Part shown: positions 17,693-26,634 of the stretch, one piece after another
Position numbering within the stretch: the stretch's first letter is position 1
Layout of the letters: each line of letters starts with the position of its first letter
Assembly: GCA_021805565.1 (NCBI GenBank)
Contig: JAJZFA010000002.1
Coordinates: 1 to 34,844 of the forward strand
DNA from: Pseudomonadota bacterium
Lineage (GTDB): Bacteria; Pseudomonadota; Alphaproteobacteria; Acetobacterales; Acetobacteraceae
Reading direction: 5' to 3'
Length of the DNA: 34,844 nt
The notes under the pieces: generated by a model
What the model was told of the DNA's origin: nothing
The model's input: the letters and a program-made list of their open reading frames with translations, nothing else
Databases searched by the model: none
Translations under genes and position numbers: made by a program

Positions 17693-19117
17693 ATGACCCA
17701 GCACCGCATTGTTCCCGTTATCCTCTCCGGCGGCTCCGGCACCCGGCTGTGGCCCGTGTCGCGGGAAAGCTTCCCCAAGCAGCTCTGGCCGCTGGTGTCG
17801 GCCCGGACCATGATGCAGGAAACCGCGCTGCGGGCGGCCGGGCCTGCTTTCGCGCCGCCCATCGTGGTCTGCAACCAGGAACATCGGTTTCTGATCGCCG
17901 AACAATTACGCGAAGCCGGAATCATCGGCGCCCGCATCGTGCTGGAACCGGTTGGCCGCAACAGTGCCCCCGCCATCGCGGCCGCCGCCGTTCTGGTGGC
18001 GGAAGACGATCCCGATACCGTGCTGTGGATGATGGCCGCGGACGCGTCGATTGCCGACAATGACGCCTTGCAGATGGCGCTTAACGGCGCCGTCACCGCC
18101 GCCCGCGCCGGCCGTATCGTCACCTTCGGTATGAAACCCACCGCGCCCGAAACCGGCTATGGCTATATCGAGACCGGCGATTTGTTGCCCGGCATGGACG
18201 GCGTTCGTGCCGTGGCGCGCTTTCTGGAAAAGCCCGATGCCGCGACGGCGACCCGGCTCGTCGCGGATGGCCGGCATCTTTGGAATTCGGGCATGTTTGT
18301 TTTCACCGCCCGCACCCTGCTACAGGAACTGGAACGGCATGCGCCGGCCGTGCTGCCCGCCGTCCGCCAGTCTGTAACGGATCGGACCGCCGATCTGGAC
18401 TTCATCCGCCTTGGGGTAGAGGCGTTCACGGCATGCCCATCCATTAGCCTGGATTACGCGGTCGCCGAACGTACAGCGCTGGCCGCGGTCGTGCCCGCCG
18501 ATCTGGGCTGGTCCGATGTGGGAAGCTGGAGCGCATTGTGGGAACTCGGCACCAAAGACGCCGACGGTAACGTGGCGCTCGGCGACGTGGTGCTGGAAGG
18601 TGCGGAAAACTGCTACGTTCGCAGCGACGGCATGCTCGCCGCGGTCGTCGGCCTGAAGGATGCCGTGGTGGTGGTGACCGAGGATGCGGTTCTGGCCATG
18701 CATCGCGGCCAGTCGCAGGACGTAAAAAAGATCGTCGAACGCCTGAAAGCCGCCGGCCGATCGGAAGCGGTGGCCCACAACCGCAGTTACCGTCCATGGG
18801 GTTACTATGAAAGCCTGATCCAGGGGGATCGCTTTCAGGTCAAGCGCATCGTCGTCACGCCCGGCCGCAAGCTGTCATTGCAAAGCCACTTCCACCGGGC
18901 AGAACACTGGGTGGTGGTGAACGGTACCGCCAAGGTGACCAGGGACGCCGAAACCCTGATTGTCCGTGAAAACGAGAGTGTTTATCTGCCGCTGGGCTGC
19001 GTCCACCGGCTGGAAAATCCTGGCAAAATTCCGTTGACCCTGATCGAGGTGCAGTCGGGGGCTTATCTGGGCGAGGACGATATCGTCCGGCTGGAAGATA
19101 CGTACGGGCGGGCTTGA
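17693..19117 (+). CDS. manC: Mannose-1-phosphate guanylyltransferase / mannose-6-phosphate isomerase
   Basis: 474 aa, bifunctional type II arrangement. The nucleotidyltransferase domain opens with the pyrophosphorylase signature GGSGTRLWPVSRESFPKQ (from residue 13), has F-L-E-K-P at about 179, and runs to about 340. The C-terminal cupin domain (about 360-470) carries R-P-W-G-x-Y-E-S, then Q-S-H-x-H-R-A-E-H-W, metal-binding residues of the isomerase. It makes GDP-mannose, a precursor of exopolysaccharide or O-antigen. Start ATG 17693 begins right at the domain; the longer open frame to 17414 overlaps hppA and is not homologous-looking. No polysaccharide genes adjoin it. The symbol could also be algA or xanB. 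Confidence 0.94.
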   Translation: MTQHRIVPVILSGGSGTRLWPVSRESFPKQLWPLVSARTMMQETALRAAGPAFAPPIVVCNQEHRFLIAEQLREAGIIGARIVLEPVGRNSAPAIAAAAVLVAEDDPDTVLWMMAADASIADNDALQMALNGAVTAARAGRIVTFGMKPTAPETGYGYIETGDLLPGMDGVRAVARFLEKPDAATATRLVADGRHLWNSGMFVFTARTLLQELERHAPAVLPAVRQSVTDRTADLDFIRLGVEAFTACPSISLDYAVAERTALAAVVPADLGWSDVGSWSALWELGTKDADGNVALGDVVLEGAENCYVRSDGMLAAVVGLKDAVVVVTEDAVLAMHRGQSQDVKKIVERLKAAGRSEAVAHNRSYRPWGYYESLIQGDRFQVKRIVVTPGRKLSLQSHFHRAEHWVVVNGTAKVTRDAETLIVRENESVYLPLGCVHRLENPGKIPLTLIEVQSGAYLGEDDIVRLEDTYGRA

Positions 19118-19281
19118 TATCGTGGCTGGAAGGCCGTGGCGTAGTCCATCCGGCCACAGGACCAGACCATCGCCCCGAGCCGGTGAAACGACGGCGGCGA
19201 CCGGGATTGCGTCGTTGTCGCCGGCCCGACATAGTAACAGATCGCCGGAGTTGCAGTCGGCAATGGACAGAAGGACATCGA

Positions 19282-19737
19282 ATGCTTGAAGTGGACCGTC
19301 CGGCGGACCTGAAAGCCCATACCGGGACCGCCCTGGGTGCCAGCGAATGGGTTTCGATCGATCAGGCCATGATCGATGCGTTCGCCAAGGCAACCGGCGA
19401 TCATCAGTGGATTCATGTCGATGTGGAACGCGCCAGGCAGCACATGCCGGGCGGCAAGACCATCGCTCATGGCTATCTGACGCTGTCGCTGCTGCCGCGC
19501 CTGTCCGAGGGCATTTATCGCATCCGGCGCACATCCAGGGGAATCAATTATGGGTCCAACAAGGTCCGGTTTACCGCGCCGGTTCCGGTGGGGTCGCGGG
19601 TCCGGCTGCATCAGGTGCTGAAATCCGTGGAGGATATCCCCGGCGGGGTCCGGCTGACATTCGACAGCACGGTGGAACTACAGGGCAGCGACAAACCGGC
19701 CTTGATCGCCGAGGCGCTGGTGTTGGCATTCGACTGA
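19282..19737 (+). CDS. MaoC-type (R)-specific hotdog hydratase
   Basis: 151 aa. The hydratase-2 motif is present: A-T-G-D40-H-Q-W-I-H45-V-D, with the Asp and His five residues apart, then G-G-K-T-I-A-H-G-Y-L-T-L-S-L. These enzymes hydrate trans-2-enoyl-CoA, feeding PHA synthesis or beta-oxidation. Start ATG 19282 follows AGAAGGACATCGA. The frame is open back to 19114, but that part reads as non-coding Arg-rich sequence. It sits alone between manC and the ABC importer. Similar proteins act as nodulation-protein-N-like hydratases; the chain-length specificity is unknown. Confidence 0.9.
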   Translation: MLEVDRPADLKAHTGTALGASEWVSIDQAMIDAFAKATGDHQWIHVDVERARQHMPGGKTIAHGYLTLSLLPRLSEGIYRIRRTSRGINYGSNKVRFTAPVPVGSRVRLHQVLKSVEDIPGGVRLTFDSTVELQGSDKPALIAEALVLAFD

Positions 19738-19893
19738 CATGCGTCAGACGTTGCCTTCCCGGTATGCAATTTGGGACAGGCGCGCCCGGAAAATGGTCAA
19801 TTGCGGCAGATTGGTCAGGCTAAGAGGCCGATGCCAGTGGCACGCAACGTGCATACCAGAGTTCGCTTCAACAACAAGGGACGTACCAGTCAC

Positions 19894-21171
19894 ATGACAA
19901 CCACTCCGTCACGCGGGTTCGGCCGCCGCTCGCTTTTGGCTACGGCCGGAATCGCGGCGGGCAGCGGCGCCATTACCGGTTTCCCAACGATCTGGGCGCA
20001 GAACATCAAGAACGTTACGCTGCGGCAGTTCGGCACCGGCGTTTCCAACTTGAACGCCGTGGCCGACAAGGTGAAATCCGATCTGGGATTCACGCTGTCC
20101 ATGACCGCGCTGGACACCGATGCGGTGACCCAGAAAGCGGTCACACAACCGAAATCCTACGACATCGCCGACATCGAGTATTTCGCCATCAAAAAGGTCT
20201 TCCCGACCGGTGTGATGCAGCCGATGGATGCCCGGAAGATCAAGCTGTATGACAAAATCGTGCCGATCTTCACCAAGGGCAAGCTGACCCCGGACAGCCA
20301 GGTGGCCCAGGGCACAACCCCATATTCCGTCGGCTATGTCGAAGGCCCGAATGGCAAAACCTTCGCCAAGGGCGCGACCGAATGGATGACGCTGATCCCG
20401 ACCATCTATAACGCCGACACGCTGGGCATCCGCCCCGATCTCGTTGGGCGCCCGATTACCCACTGGCGCGACCTGGTCGATCCGGCGTTCAAGGGTAAGG
20501 CGTCGATCCTGAACATCCCGTCCATCGGAATCATGGACGCGGCGATGGTGATCGAATCCCTCGGCACGATGAAATACGTGGACAAGGGCAACATGACCAA
20601 GCCCGAGATCGACAAAACCGTCGCCTTCCTGATCGAAACCAAGAAGGCCGGCCAGTTCCGCGCCTTCTGGAAAAGCTTCGACGAAAGCGTGAACCTGATG
20701 GCCTCGGGCGAGGTGGTCATTCAGTCGATGTGGTCCCCGGCCGTCGCCGCCGTGCGCTCGAAAGGGATCGCCTGCACGTATCAGCCGCTGGCGGAAGGCT
20801 ACCGAGCCTGGGCCGGCGGCCTGGGTTTGGCGAAACACCTGAGCGGGCTGGAACTGGATGCCGCCTACGAATACGTCAACTGGTATTTGTCTGGCTGGGT
20901 TGGCGCCTATCTCAACCGTCAAGGCTATTACAGCGCAGTGCTGGAGACGGCGAAGGAAAACATGTCCGCAAATGAGTGGGGCTACTGGATCGAGGGCAAG
21001 CCAGCTCAATCCGACATCCTTAGTCCCGAGGGCAAGATCATGGAAAAAGCTGGCGCCGTGCGCGACGGCGGGTCGTTCAACGAACGCATGAGCCGCGTTG
21101 CCTGCTGGAATTCGGTGATGAACGAAGACCGCTACATGGTCCAGAAATGGAATGAATTCATCGCGGCCTGA
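19894..21171 (+). CDS. ABC transporter substrate-binding protein, PotD/spermidine-putrescine type, Tat-exported
   Basis: 425 aa. The N-terminus has a Tat-style signal (GFGRRSLLATAG at 8-19, with the twin Arg at 11-12) and a likely cleavage near IWAQ. The body matches the type II binding-protein fold of the polyamine family: Y-N-A-D-T-L-G (T-I-Y-N-A-D), H-W-R-D-L-V-D-P-A-F-K-G-K and Y-E-Y-V-N-W-Y-L-S-G. I chose ATG 19894 to give a normal Tat signal; ATG 19831 is in frame but would lengthen it. Two permease genes follow, the first 128 bases downstream. Substrate could be a polyamine, an amino-acid derivative or another cation. No ATPase gene is nearby. Confidence 0.88.
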   Translation: MTTTPSRGFGRRSLLATAGIAAGSGAITGFPTIWAQNIKNVTLRQFGTGVSNLNAVADKVKSDLGFTLSMTALDTDAVTQKAVTQPKSYDIADIEYFAIKKVFPTGVMQPMDARKIKLYDKIVPIFTKGKLTPDSQVAQGTTPYSVGYVEGPNGKTFAKGATEWMTLIPTIYNADTLGIRPDLVGRPITHWRDLVDPAFKGKASILNIPSIGIMDAAMVIESLGTMKYVDKGNMTKPEIDKTVAFLIETKKAGQFRAFWKSFDESVNLMASGEVVIQSMWSPAVAAVRSKGIACTYQPLAEGYRAWAGGLGLAKHLSGLELDAAYEYVNWYLSGWVGAYLNRQGYYSAVLETAKENMSANEWGYWIEGKPAQSDILSPEGKIMEKAGAVRDGGSFNERMSRVACWNSVMNEDRYMVQKWNEFIAA

Positions 21172-21299
21172 ACGATGCGTTCGCTGTCCGGCGGATCGAT
21201 GTCGATGAGCGTGACGGGGAGGGGCCTCATTCCGGCCTCTTCCTGCCGCCCGGCAAGCGGGCCGGTCGGACCCATCCATCCGGCGGAACCCAGCCGCCT

Positions 21300-22223
21300 G
21301 TGACACAGGACGACACCCCGGTCCTGACATTGGCCGATCCCGCTCCCGGCGGCTCGAAGCCGATGCGGACCCGCCGCCGTATCCAGTTGGTTCCGTTCAT
21401 GCAGGCGGCGCCGCTCGCGCTGATCCTGTGCGTGTTCCTGCTGCTGCCGATGGGCGCTCTCCTCGTCGTCAGTTTCTTCGACTACGACAGCGTCCAGATC
21501 ATTCCCGCCTTCCAGTTCACCAATTACGCCGAGGTGCTCGGTTCGGCGGTCACGTGGCGCACCTATCTCAACACGTTGCGGTTCACCGCCATCGTCTGGG
21601 CCGTCACGTCCGTCCTCGGCTTCACCGTCGCCTACGTCCTGGCGTTCGAAATACGCAGCCGCACCACGCAAATGGTGCTGTTCCTTGTCTGCACCGTGCC
21701 GTTTCTGACATCCAACATCATCCGCATGATCTCCTGGATCCCGTTCCTCGGCCGCGAAGGCCTGCTCAACAGCACGCTGCTGAAACTCGGCCTGATCCAG
21801 AAACCGTTGGAATTCCTGTTGTTTTCCGACTTTGCCGTGGTGCTGGCGTACACCCATTTGTACGCGTTGTTCATGGTCACGCCGATCTTCAACACCATGA
21901 TGCGGATCGACCGCCGGTTGCTGGAAGCCGCACTCGATAACGGCGCCGGATGGTGGCGCACGATCACGACCATTGTCATTCCGCTGTCGAAATCCGGCAT
22001 CGCCATCGGTTCCATTTTCGTCGTCACCATGGTCATGGGCGATTTCGTCACCGTCCGGCTCATGAGCGGCGGGCAAAGCGCCTCGGTCGGGCTGATGATC
22101 GCCAATCAGATTTCGTCGCTGCAATACCCCGCCGCCTGCGCCAACGCCGTGGTTTTGCTGGCCATCGTCCTGATGATGATCGCGGCGATCCTGCGCATCG
22201 TCGATATCCGCAAGGAACTGTGA
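21300..22223 (+). CDS. ABC transporter permease, PotB-like
   Basis: 307 aa, GTG start. Six or so hydrophobic helices, the first at about 32-58 (A-P-L-A-L-I-L-C-V-F-L-L-L-P). The EAA loop that docks on the ATPase is present near residue 210: E-A-A-L-D-N-G-A-G-W-W-R-T-I-T-T-I-V-I-P. This belongs to the PotB/HisM-type inner membrane permeases of polyamine importers. Its stop overlaps the next permease start (ATGA at 22223-22226 region), implying coupled translation and a heterodimeric channel. The binding protein is directly upstream. Confidence 0.92.
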   Translation: MTQDDTPVLTLADPAPGGSKPMRTRRRIQLVPFMQAAPLALILCVFLLLPMGALLVVSFFDYDSVQIIPAFQFTNYAEVLGSAVTWRTYLNTLRFTAIVWAVTSVLGFTVAYVLAFEIRSRTTQMVLFLVCTVPFLTSNIIRMISWIPFLGREGLLNSTLLKLGLIQKPLEFLLFSDFAVVLAYTHLYALFMVTPIFNTMMRIDRRLLEAALDNGAGWWRTITTIVIPLSKSGIAIGSIFVVTMVMGDFVTVRLMSGGQSASVGLMIANQISSLQYPAACANAVVLLAIVLMMIAAILRIVDIRKEL

Positions 22224-23029
22224 TGACCGCCACGTTCCGCCGCGCCGTGCTGTTGAGCGTGCTTGGGCTGTTCATCCTGTTCCTGTACGGGCCGACGCTG
22301 ACCATTCTGGTGCTGTCCTTCCAGGGGCCGGATGGCGGGCTGACGTTTCCGATGAACGGATTTTCCGTCCACTGGTTCGGACGGCTTTTCCACACCCAGG
22401 CGGTCGGCGATTTCGGCGGCTCCCTGATCCGGTCGTTCTCGCTGGCGACGATGGTGATGGTCTCCACCGTTGTCATTTCCCTGGCCGCGGGAATGGCGTT
22501 TCGCCGGCGCTTCTGGGGCAGCGGGCCGCTGTTCACGCTAACGGTCGCCAGCCTGATTATTCCATCGATCCTGGTCAGCCTCGGCGTCGGGTTGCTGTTT
22601 AGCGCGCTCGGCCTCGACCCCAACTGGTACAGTTCGGCCTTTGGGGCGCAACTGACCTGGACGCTGCCGTTCGGGCTGCTGATCATGTTCGCCGTCTTCA
22701 ACCGCTTCAACCGAGCGTGGGAAGAGGCGGCGCGCGATCAGGGCGCGACGCCGTGGCAGTCGTTTCAACATGTGGTTCTGCCCATTATCATGCCGAGTGT
22801 CATCGGCATCGCGTTGTTCGGCTTCACGCTGTCTTACGACGAATTCGCCCGCACGCTGCTGACCTCCGGCAGCGACAACACACTGCCGCTGGAAATTTTC
22901 GGCATGACAACCAGCGTGACCACGCCGGTGCTGTATGCGCTCGGAACCCTGACGACAGTGTTCTCATTTATCGTTATCCTTGTCTCTTTAGCGATCGTCC
23001 GGGTCCTGGCTGCCAAACGGGCGATCTAA
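22223..23029 (+). CDS. ABC transporter permease, PotC-like
   Basis: 268 aa. N-terminal helix [15 protein letters not shown] followed by T-I-L-V-L-S-F-Q, typical of PotC. The EAA loop reads [21 protein letters not shown] at about 170-190. ATG 22223 shares its A with the preceding stop; the frame open to 21950 lies inside the first permease and is not real. Pairs with the upstream permease to form the membrane channel. An ATPase is needed but not encoded here. upp starts 14 bases later, so the operon probably continues. Confidence 0.92.
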   Translation: MTATFRRAVLLSVLGLFILFLYGPTLTILVLSFQGPDGGLTFPMNGFSVHWFGRLFHTQAVGDFGGSLIRSFSLATMVMVSTVVISLAAGMAFRRRFWGSGPLFTLTVASLIIPSILVSLGVGLLFSALGLDPNWYSSAFGAQLTWTLPFGLLIMFAVFNRFNRAWEEAARDQGATPWQSFQHVVLPIIMPSVIGIALFGFTLSYDEFARTLLTSGSDNTLPLEIFGMTTSVTTPVLYALGTLTTVFSFIVILVSLAIVRVLAAKRAI

Positions 23030-23043
23030 CAAGGGAAAACGCC

Positions 23044-23673
23044 GTGAAGAACGTGACCGTGCTGGATCATCCGTTGCTGCGTCACAAGATGGCGCTGCTA
23101 CGCGACAAGACCACCACCACGGCGCTGTTCCGTCAGGTCGCGCGCGAGATCAGCCTGTTGATGGCCTATGAGGTTACGCGCGATCTGCCGCTGGAACCGG
23201 TAACGATCGAAACCCCGCTGGAAACGATGCGGGCGGAGCATGTCGCCGGCAAGAAATTGTGCATCGTATCGATCCTGCGCGCCGGCAACGGCATTCTGGA
23301 TGGCATGCTCGATCTGCTTCCATCCGCTCGGGTGGGACATATCGGGCTATACCGCGATCCGGCGACGCTGCGCCCGGTCGAGTATTATCTGAAACTGCCC
23401 GGCGATATCCAGGACCGGCTGACGATTTTGGTCGATCCGATGCTAGCGACGGGCCATTCCGCCGCCGCCGCCGCGTCCCGGTTGAAACAGGCCGGCGCGA
23501 CCAACCTGAAATTTGTCTGTCTGCTCGCGGCGCCGGAAGGTGTGGCCGCGTTCACCGGGGCGCACCCCGACGTGCCGGTGTTTACCGGGGCGATCGACCG
23601 GGAACTGGACTCCCATGGTTATATCCGGCCCGGTCTGGGCGATGCGGGCGACCGGTTTTATGGCACGCGGTAG
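23044..23673 (+). CDS. upp: Uracil phosphoribosyltransferase
   Basis: 209 aa, standard length. Opens [19 protein letters not shown]; has [12 protein letters not shown] at about 76-88; the PRPP-binding loop [11 protein letters not shown] at about 130-140 (His where most have Gly); and the uracil-binding end [16 protein letters not shown]. It converts uracil and PRPP to UMP in pyrimidine salvage. GTG 23044 follows AAGGGAAAA. It is 14 bases from the permease gene, so the importer may carry a nucleobase-related compound, a weak inference. It overlaps the lipocalin gene by 14 bases. Confidence 0.95.
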   Translation: MKNVTVLDHPLLRHKMALLRDKTTTTALFRQVAREISLLMAYEVTRDLPLEPVTIETPLETMRAEHVAGKKLCIVSILRAGNGILDGMLDLLPSARVGHIGLYRDPATLRPVEYYLKLPGDIQDRLTILVDPMLATGHSAAAAASRLKQAGATNLKFVCLLAAPEGVAAFTGAHPDVPVFTGAIDRELDSHGYIRPGLGDAGDRFYGTR

Positions 23674-24235
23674 CCGTTGGCTGGCCATCTTGGCTTTGGT
23701 CGCCTGCCTGGCCGGGTGCAACGATACCGCCGATCCGCCGCCGTTGGCGCCATCGGTCGATCTCGATCGCATGTTCGGCGGGTGGTATATCGTCGCCAAC
23801 ATCCCGAACTGGTTCGAGGACAAGCTTGTCGGCTTGTACGACGTCTATTCGCGGCGTCCCGACGGCGACATCCAGGAAGATTTTTACACCCGCGAGAACA
23901 ATTTCGACGCCCCGGTCAAGCATTACACCGTGCATGACTGGGTGGTGCCGGGAACCAACAACGCGTCCTGGCGTGTGCAGATATTCTGGCCGCTGAATTT
24001 CCCTTTCCTGGTTCTGTACGTCGATCCCGATTATCGCTATGTCTTGTTCGGCTACCCGGATCGTTCCCTGGGCTGGATTTTTTCGCGCACCGACACGATC
24101 GACGATGCCACCTACGCGGATTTGCTGAAGCGCTTTCAGGCCGTGGGCTACGATACCGGCAAGTTCCGCCGTGTGGTGGAGCGGCCCGAACAGATGGGTC
24201 AGTTCGGCTTCGGCGGAGCGGCCGGAGCGCATTAG
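23660..24235 (+). CDS. Outer-membrane lipocalin lipoprotein, Blc-like
   Basis: 191 aa. Lipoprotein signal with lipobox LAGC at residues 17-20; Asn at +2 suggests delivery to the outer membrane. The lipocalin G-x-W motif is [12 protein letters not shown] (39-50), as in bacterial lipocalin Blc, and [17 protein letters not shown] later on matches the family. Blc binds lysophospholipids or fatty acids and helps in membrane stress. The start at ATG 23660 overlaps the upp end by 14 bases, so it is probably translated by re-initiation. The longer open frame (to 23513) runs inside upp and is rejected. Confidence 0.9.
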   Translation: MARGSRWLAILALVACLAGCNDTADPPPLAPSVDLDRMFGGWYIVANIPNWFEDKLVGLYDVYSRRPDGDIQEDFYTRENNFDAPVKHYTVHDWVVPGTNNASWRVQIFWPLNFPFLVLYVDPDYRYVLFGYPDRSLGWIFSRTDTIDDATYADLLKRFQAVGYDTGKFRRVVERPEQMGQFGFGGAAGAH

Positions 24236-24247
24236 GGCCCGGTCGCC

Positions 24248-24276
24248 GATCGTGTAAGTTTTTCTGGCGCACGATC
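24248..24276. promoter_or_regulatory. Inverted repeat GATCGTG...CACGATC between lipocalin and ABC binding-protein genes
   Basis: Perfect 7-base arms (24248-24254 and 24270-24276), 15 bases apart, just after the lipocalin stop. AAGTTTTTC occurs twice, once after each arm. It could be a weak terminator hairpin or an operator for the gene starting at 24321. Nothing seen decides between them. Confidence 0.35.
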
Positions 24277-24320
24277 AAGTTTTTCGTGTAGCGTCAAGAA
24301 AAATATCAGGGAGGCTAACG

Positions 24321-25526
24321 ATGTCCAGACGTATGTTTCTGGCCGGACTTGCCGCTTCTTGCCTGCCCATGCGCGCCCGAGCCGATGAAGACGCGCCCGG
24401 CGTCACCGCGATGGAACTGAAAATCGGTAACACCGCCGCCTATAGTGGGCCAGCGTCGGCGTATGGCATCATCGCGCGCACCGAGGCCGCGGTTTTCAAG
24501 ATGATCAACGATCAGGGCGGCGTGGGTGGGCGCATGATCGTGTACGATTCGCTGGACGACGCTTACAGTCCGCCGAAGACGGTGGATCAGGTGCGCCGCC
24601 TGGTGGAGGAGGATAAGGTCGCCTTTATCTTCGCCACGATCGGCACGCCGACCAATACGGCGATCGCGCGCTATACCAACGGCAAGGGTGTGCCGCTGAT
24701 CTTCCTGGGCAGCGGCGCGAACAAATGGGGCGACCCGAAAGCCGCGCCCTGGGTGATGGGCTGGCAGCCCAGTTACCGCACCGAGGCGCAAATCTATACG
24801 CGCTATATCCTGAGCGAGAAGCCAGACGCGAAGATCGCCATTTTGTATCAAAATGACGATTTCGGAAAAGATTACCCGGCCGGCGTGCGCGACGTTCTGG
24901 GCAAGGACTACGACGCCCACGTGGTCAAGGTTGTTTCGTACGAGACGACCGACGCCACGATCGATTCGCAGGCGGTGGCGCTGCAGGCGTCGGGCGCCGA
25001 CGTACTGATCACGGCGGCGACGCCGAAATTCGCCGCGCAAACGATACGCAAAATCGCGGGTTTGGGCTGGAAACCCTTGCATTTCATGACGAATGTGTCG
25101 ATCTCGGTGGGGTCCGTCATCACCCCGGCCGGTCCTGAAAACGCGACCGGCCTGATCAGTGCGTCGTATTTGAAGGATCCGACGGACCCGACCTGGAAAG
25201 ACGATGCCGGGATGAACCAGTGGCGGGCGTTCATGGCCAAATACATGCCGGGCGCCGATCTGACCGATGCCGGTCCGGTCTTCGGTTACGGGGTTACAAC
25301 GTGCCTTTGGCAGGTGCTTAAACAGTGCGGAACCGATTTGTCGCGGGCAAACATCATGAAGCAGGCCGCCAGCCTGCACGATGTGGAAATTCCGGTTTTA
25401 CTTCCTGGCATCAAGATCAATACCAGTGCCACAAATTTCCATCCTATCCGGCAGATGCAGCTAACGCGATGGACGGGGCAGCATTTCGCCTTGTTCGGCA
25501 AGATACTGGAAGGGGAGGGTGCATAG
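24321..25526 (+). CDS. ABC transporter substrate-binding protein, branched-chain amino acid (type I) family
   Basis: 401 aa. The N-terminus is an export signal with twin Arg (MSRRMFLAGLAA), probably cut after ARA near residue 21. The mature protein is the Leu/Ile/Val-binding fold: I-G-N-T-A-A-Y-S-G-P early, G-G-V-G-G-R-M-I-V-Y-D-S-L-D-D-A-Y-S-P, then I-A-I-L-Y-Q-N-D-D-F-G-K-D-Y. Relatives bind branched-chain amino acids, amides or aromatic acids. CAGGGAGG precedes the ATG. There are no permease or ATPase genes next to it, so it is an orphan binding protein or uses a transporter elsewhere. The Rieske oxygenase operon that faces it hints at an aromatic ligand, which is only inference. Confidence 0.9.
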   Translation: MSRRMFLAGLAASCLPMRARADEDAPGVTAMELKIGNTAAYSGPASAYGIIARTEAAVFKMINDQGGVGGRMIVYDSLDDAYSPPKTVDQVRRLVEEDKVAFIFATIGTPTNTAIARYTNGKGVPLIFLGSGANKWGDPKAAPWVMGWQPSYRTEAQIYTRYILSEKPDAKIAILYQNDDFGKDYPAGVRDVLGKDYDAHVVKVVSYETTDATIDSQAVALQASGADVLITAATPKFAAQTIRKIAGLGWKPLHFMTNVSISVGSVITPAGPENATGLISASYLKDPTDPTWKDDAGMNQWRAFMAKYMPGADLTDAGPVFGYGVTTCLWQVLKQCGTDLSRANIMKQAASLHDVEIPVLLPGIKINTSATNFHPIRQMQLTRWTGQHFALFGKILEGEGA

Positions 25527-26039
25527 CGAACGCCAATGCGGCGGGGCCGACGCCTTTATGCCAGGTCTGTCCACGGGTTAAGCGCCGCTACGCGGACGAA
25601 GTCTGAATTTGGACGTTCAAGAGACCGTTCTTGCTGTGGACTTGACTGCCATCGATAGCGTCTAAGTGACCCTAAGTATCTCCGGCGTAGGCTTCAGGGG
25701 CACTGCACTCCGTCAGGTGTGCGGGTTTCTCAGCAATCCGATTATCCCGCCGGTACTGGCGAATTGAAAGCGATGCAAAAGCCGATGGCAGGTGCGGCTT
25801 TTCTTCAAATGGATCGCCTGATTCTATGGGACACCCGTAAATGGAACAAAAATATGGGCGGCCACGTATTTTTTCGTGCGCCGATTTGGCGCTCCGGATT
25901 CGTTACATCACGTGCCGCCGCGAGCCGCCTTTTCGGTCTCAGCCGTCCAAAGCTTAAGGCTCCGCCGATCGAATGATCCGGCAAAGTCGCCGAACTAAAA
26001 AAAATCTCCGTGTATATCGAGCTTCCTTCAAAGATCGCT
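25527..26039. other. Gene-poor stretch with lower GC
   Basis: About 510 bases between the ABC binding-protein gene and the small genes of the Rieske operon. It is visibly less GC-rich than its surroundings. It holds a terminator-like hairpin and an 85-codon open frame from GTG 25719 to 25976 with no recognisable features or ribosome-binding site. A run of eight A (25999-26006) precedes the end of the minus-strand operon but has no clear stem. It may be decayed DNA. Confidence 0.5.
25777..25802. terminator. Bidirectional rho-independent-type terminator
   Basis: Perfect arms AAAAGCCG (25777-25784) and CGGCTTTT (25795-25802) around a 10-base loop, with T-rich TTTTCTTC on the plus side and A-rich on the other. 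A further imperfect pairing (GGCGAATTGAA with TTCAAATGGATCGCC) extends it outward. Suited to stop both the plus-strand ABC gene and the minus-strand Rieske operon. Confidence 0.6.
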
Positions 26040-26447
26040 TTATCGGACCTCGGCCGGTCCCAGTAAAAAATCGGCGGTATATTCCCCGCGCGAGACTTTG
26101 ACCGCGATTCCGTCCGGCGAACCGCATTGCAGATACTCGGACCCGGCGATCCGGCCAGGTCCGGCCAGATCGTCCAACTGCCGGGCGAACGCCACGGCTG
26201 TCCGGGGTGGCACGCGCCACAGCAGACGCTGGCCTTGATCGTGCTCCACACCCGGCGGCCCGTCAGCGGTCGTCAGGACGATATCTGGCCCCACGACCTG
26301 ACAAAATTTCAGTGCGGACATGGATACATCCCCACCGTCGCGGGCGAATTGCCGCAAGACGGCGGCGAGTGTTCGGCAATCGTCCGCTTCGCCCAACATC
26401 AAGACGATGGGATCGAAGTCGCTCGGTAGAAAGCCAACCCGCATCAT
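26040..26447 (-). CDS. Unknown protein, last gene of the Rieske dioxygenase operon
   Basis: 135 aa, family not recognised. No signal peptide or membrane helix. The middle (M-S-A-L-K-F-C-Q-V-V-G-P-D-I-V-L-T) and C-terminal half (R-L-L-W-R-V-P-P-R-T-A-V-A-F-A-R-Q-L-D-D-L) suggest a small alpha/beta protein. It starts at ATG 26447, overlapping the stop of the 58-codon gene (ATGA), which in turn follows the dioxygenase beta subunit by 14 bases. Tight packing implies co-translation and a shared role with the oxygenase, for example assembly or regulation. That role is an inference. Confidence 0.7.
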   Translation of the reverse strand: MMRVGFLPSDFDPIVLMLGEADDCRTLAAVLRQFARDGGDVSMSALKFCQVVGPDIVLTTADGPPGVEHDQGQRLLWRVPPRTAVAFARQLDDLAGPGRIAGSEYLQCGSPDGIAVKVSRGEYTADFLLGPAEVR

Positions 26448-26620
26448 GCGACTTCCAGCACGTCGGTCGCGTGACACAGTTCCTCCGCCCCAGCGTCGCC
26501 GCCGGATAGCAAGCGAACGCGCAGCCATTCGCCATCGCCCATGTTCTCGATCACCTCGGCGGTCAGTCCGCCGGCGATTAGCAGCCTTGCCCCCACGGCG
26601 ACATCGTTGACCACGATCAT
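26444..26620 (-). CDS. Unknown 58-residue protein in the Rieske dioxygenase operon
   Basis: 58 aa, found by translating the minus strand between the dioxygenase beta gene and the last operon gene. It begins M-I-V-V-N-D-V-A-V-G-A-R-L-L-I-A-G-G-L-T-A-E-V-I-E-N and ends C-H-A-T-D-V-L-E-V-A, which reads like a small all-beta (SH3-like or KOW-like) fold. A possible GGAATG context precedes the ATG at 26620. Its stop shares bases with the next gene's start. Not recognised; function unknown, linked to the oxygenase by position. Confidence 0.65.
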   Translation of the reverse strand: MIVVNDVAVGARLLIAGGLTAEVIENMGDGEWLRVRLLSGGDAGAEELCHATDVLEVA

Positions 26621-26634
26621 TCCAGTTTACTCCG

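Noticed and set aside
25719-25976. 85-codon open frame from GTG 25719
   Set aside because: No ribosome-binding site, it spans the terminator-like hairpin and nothing in the translation is recognisable.
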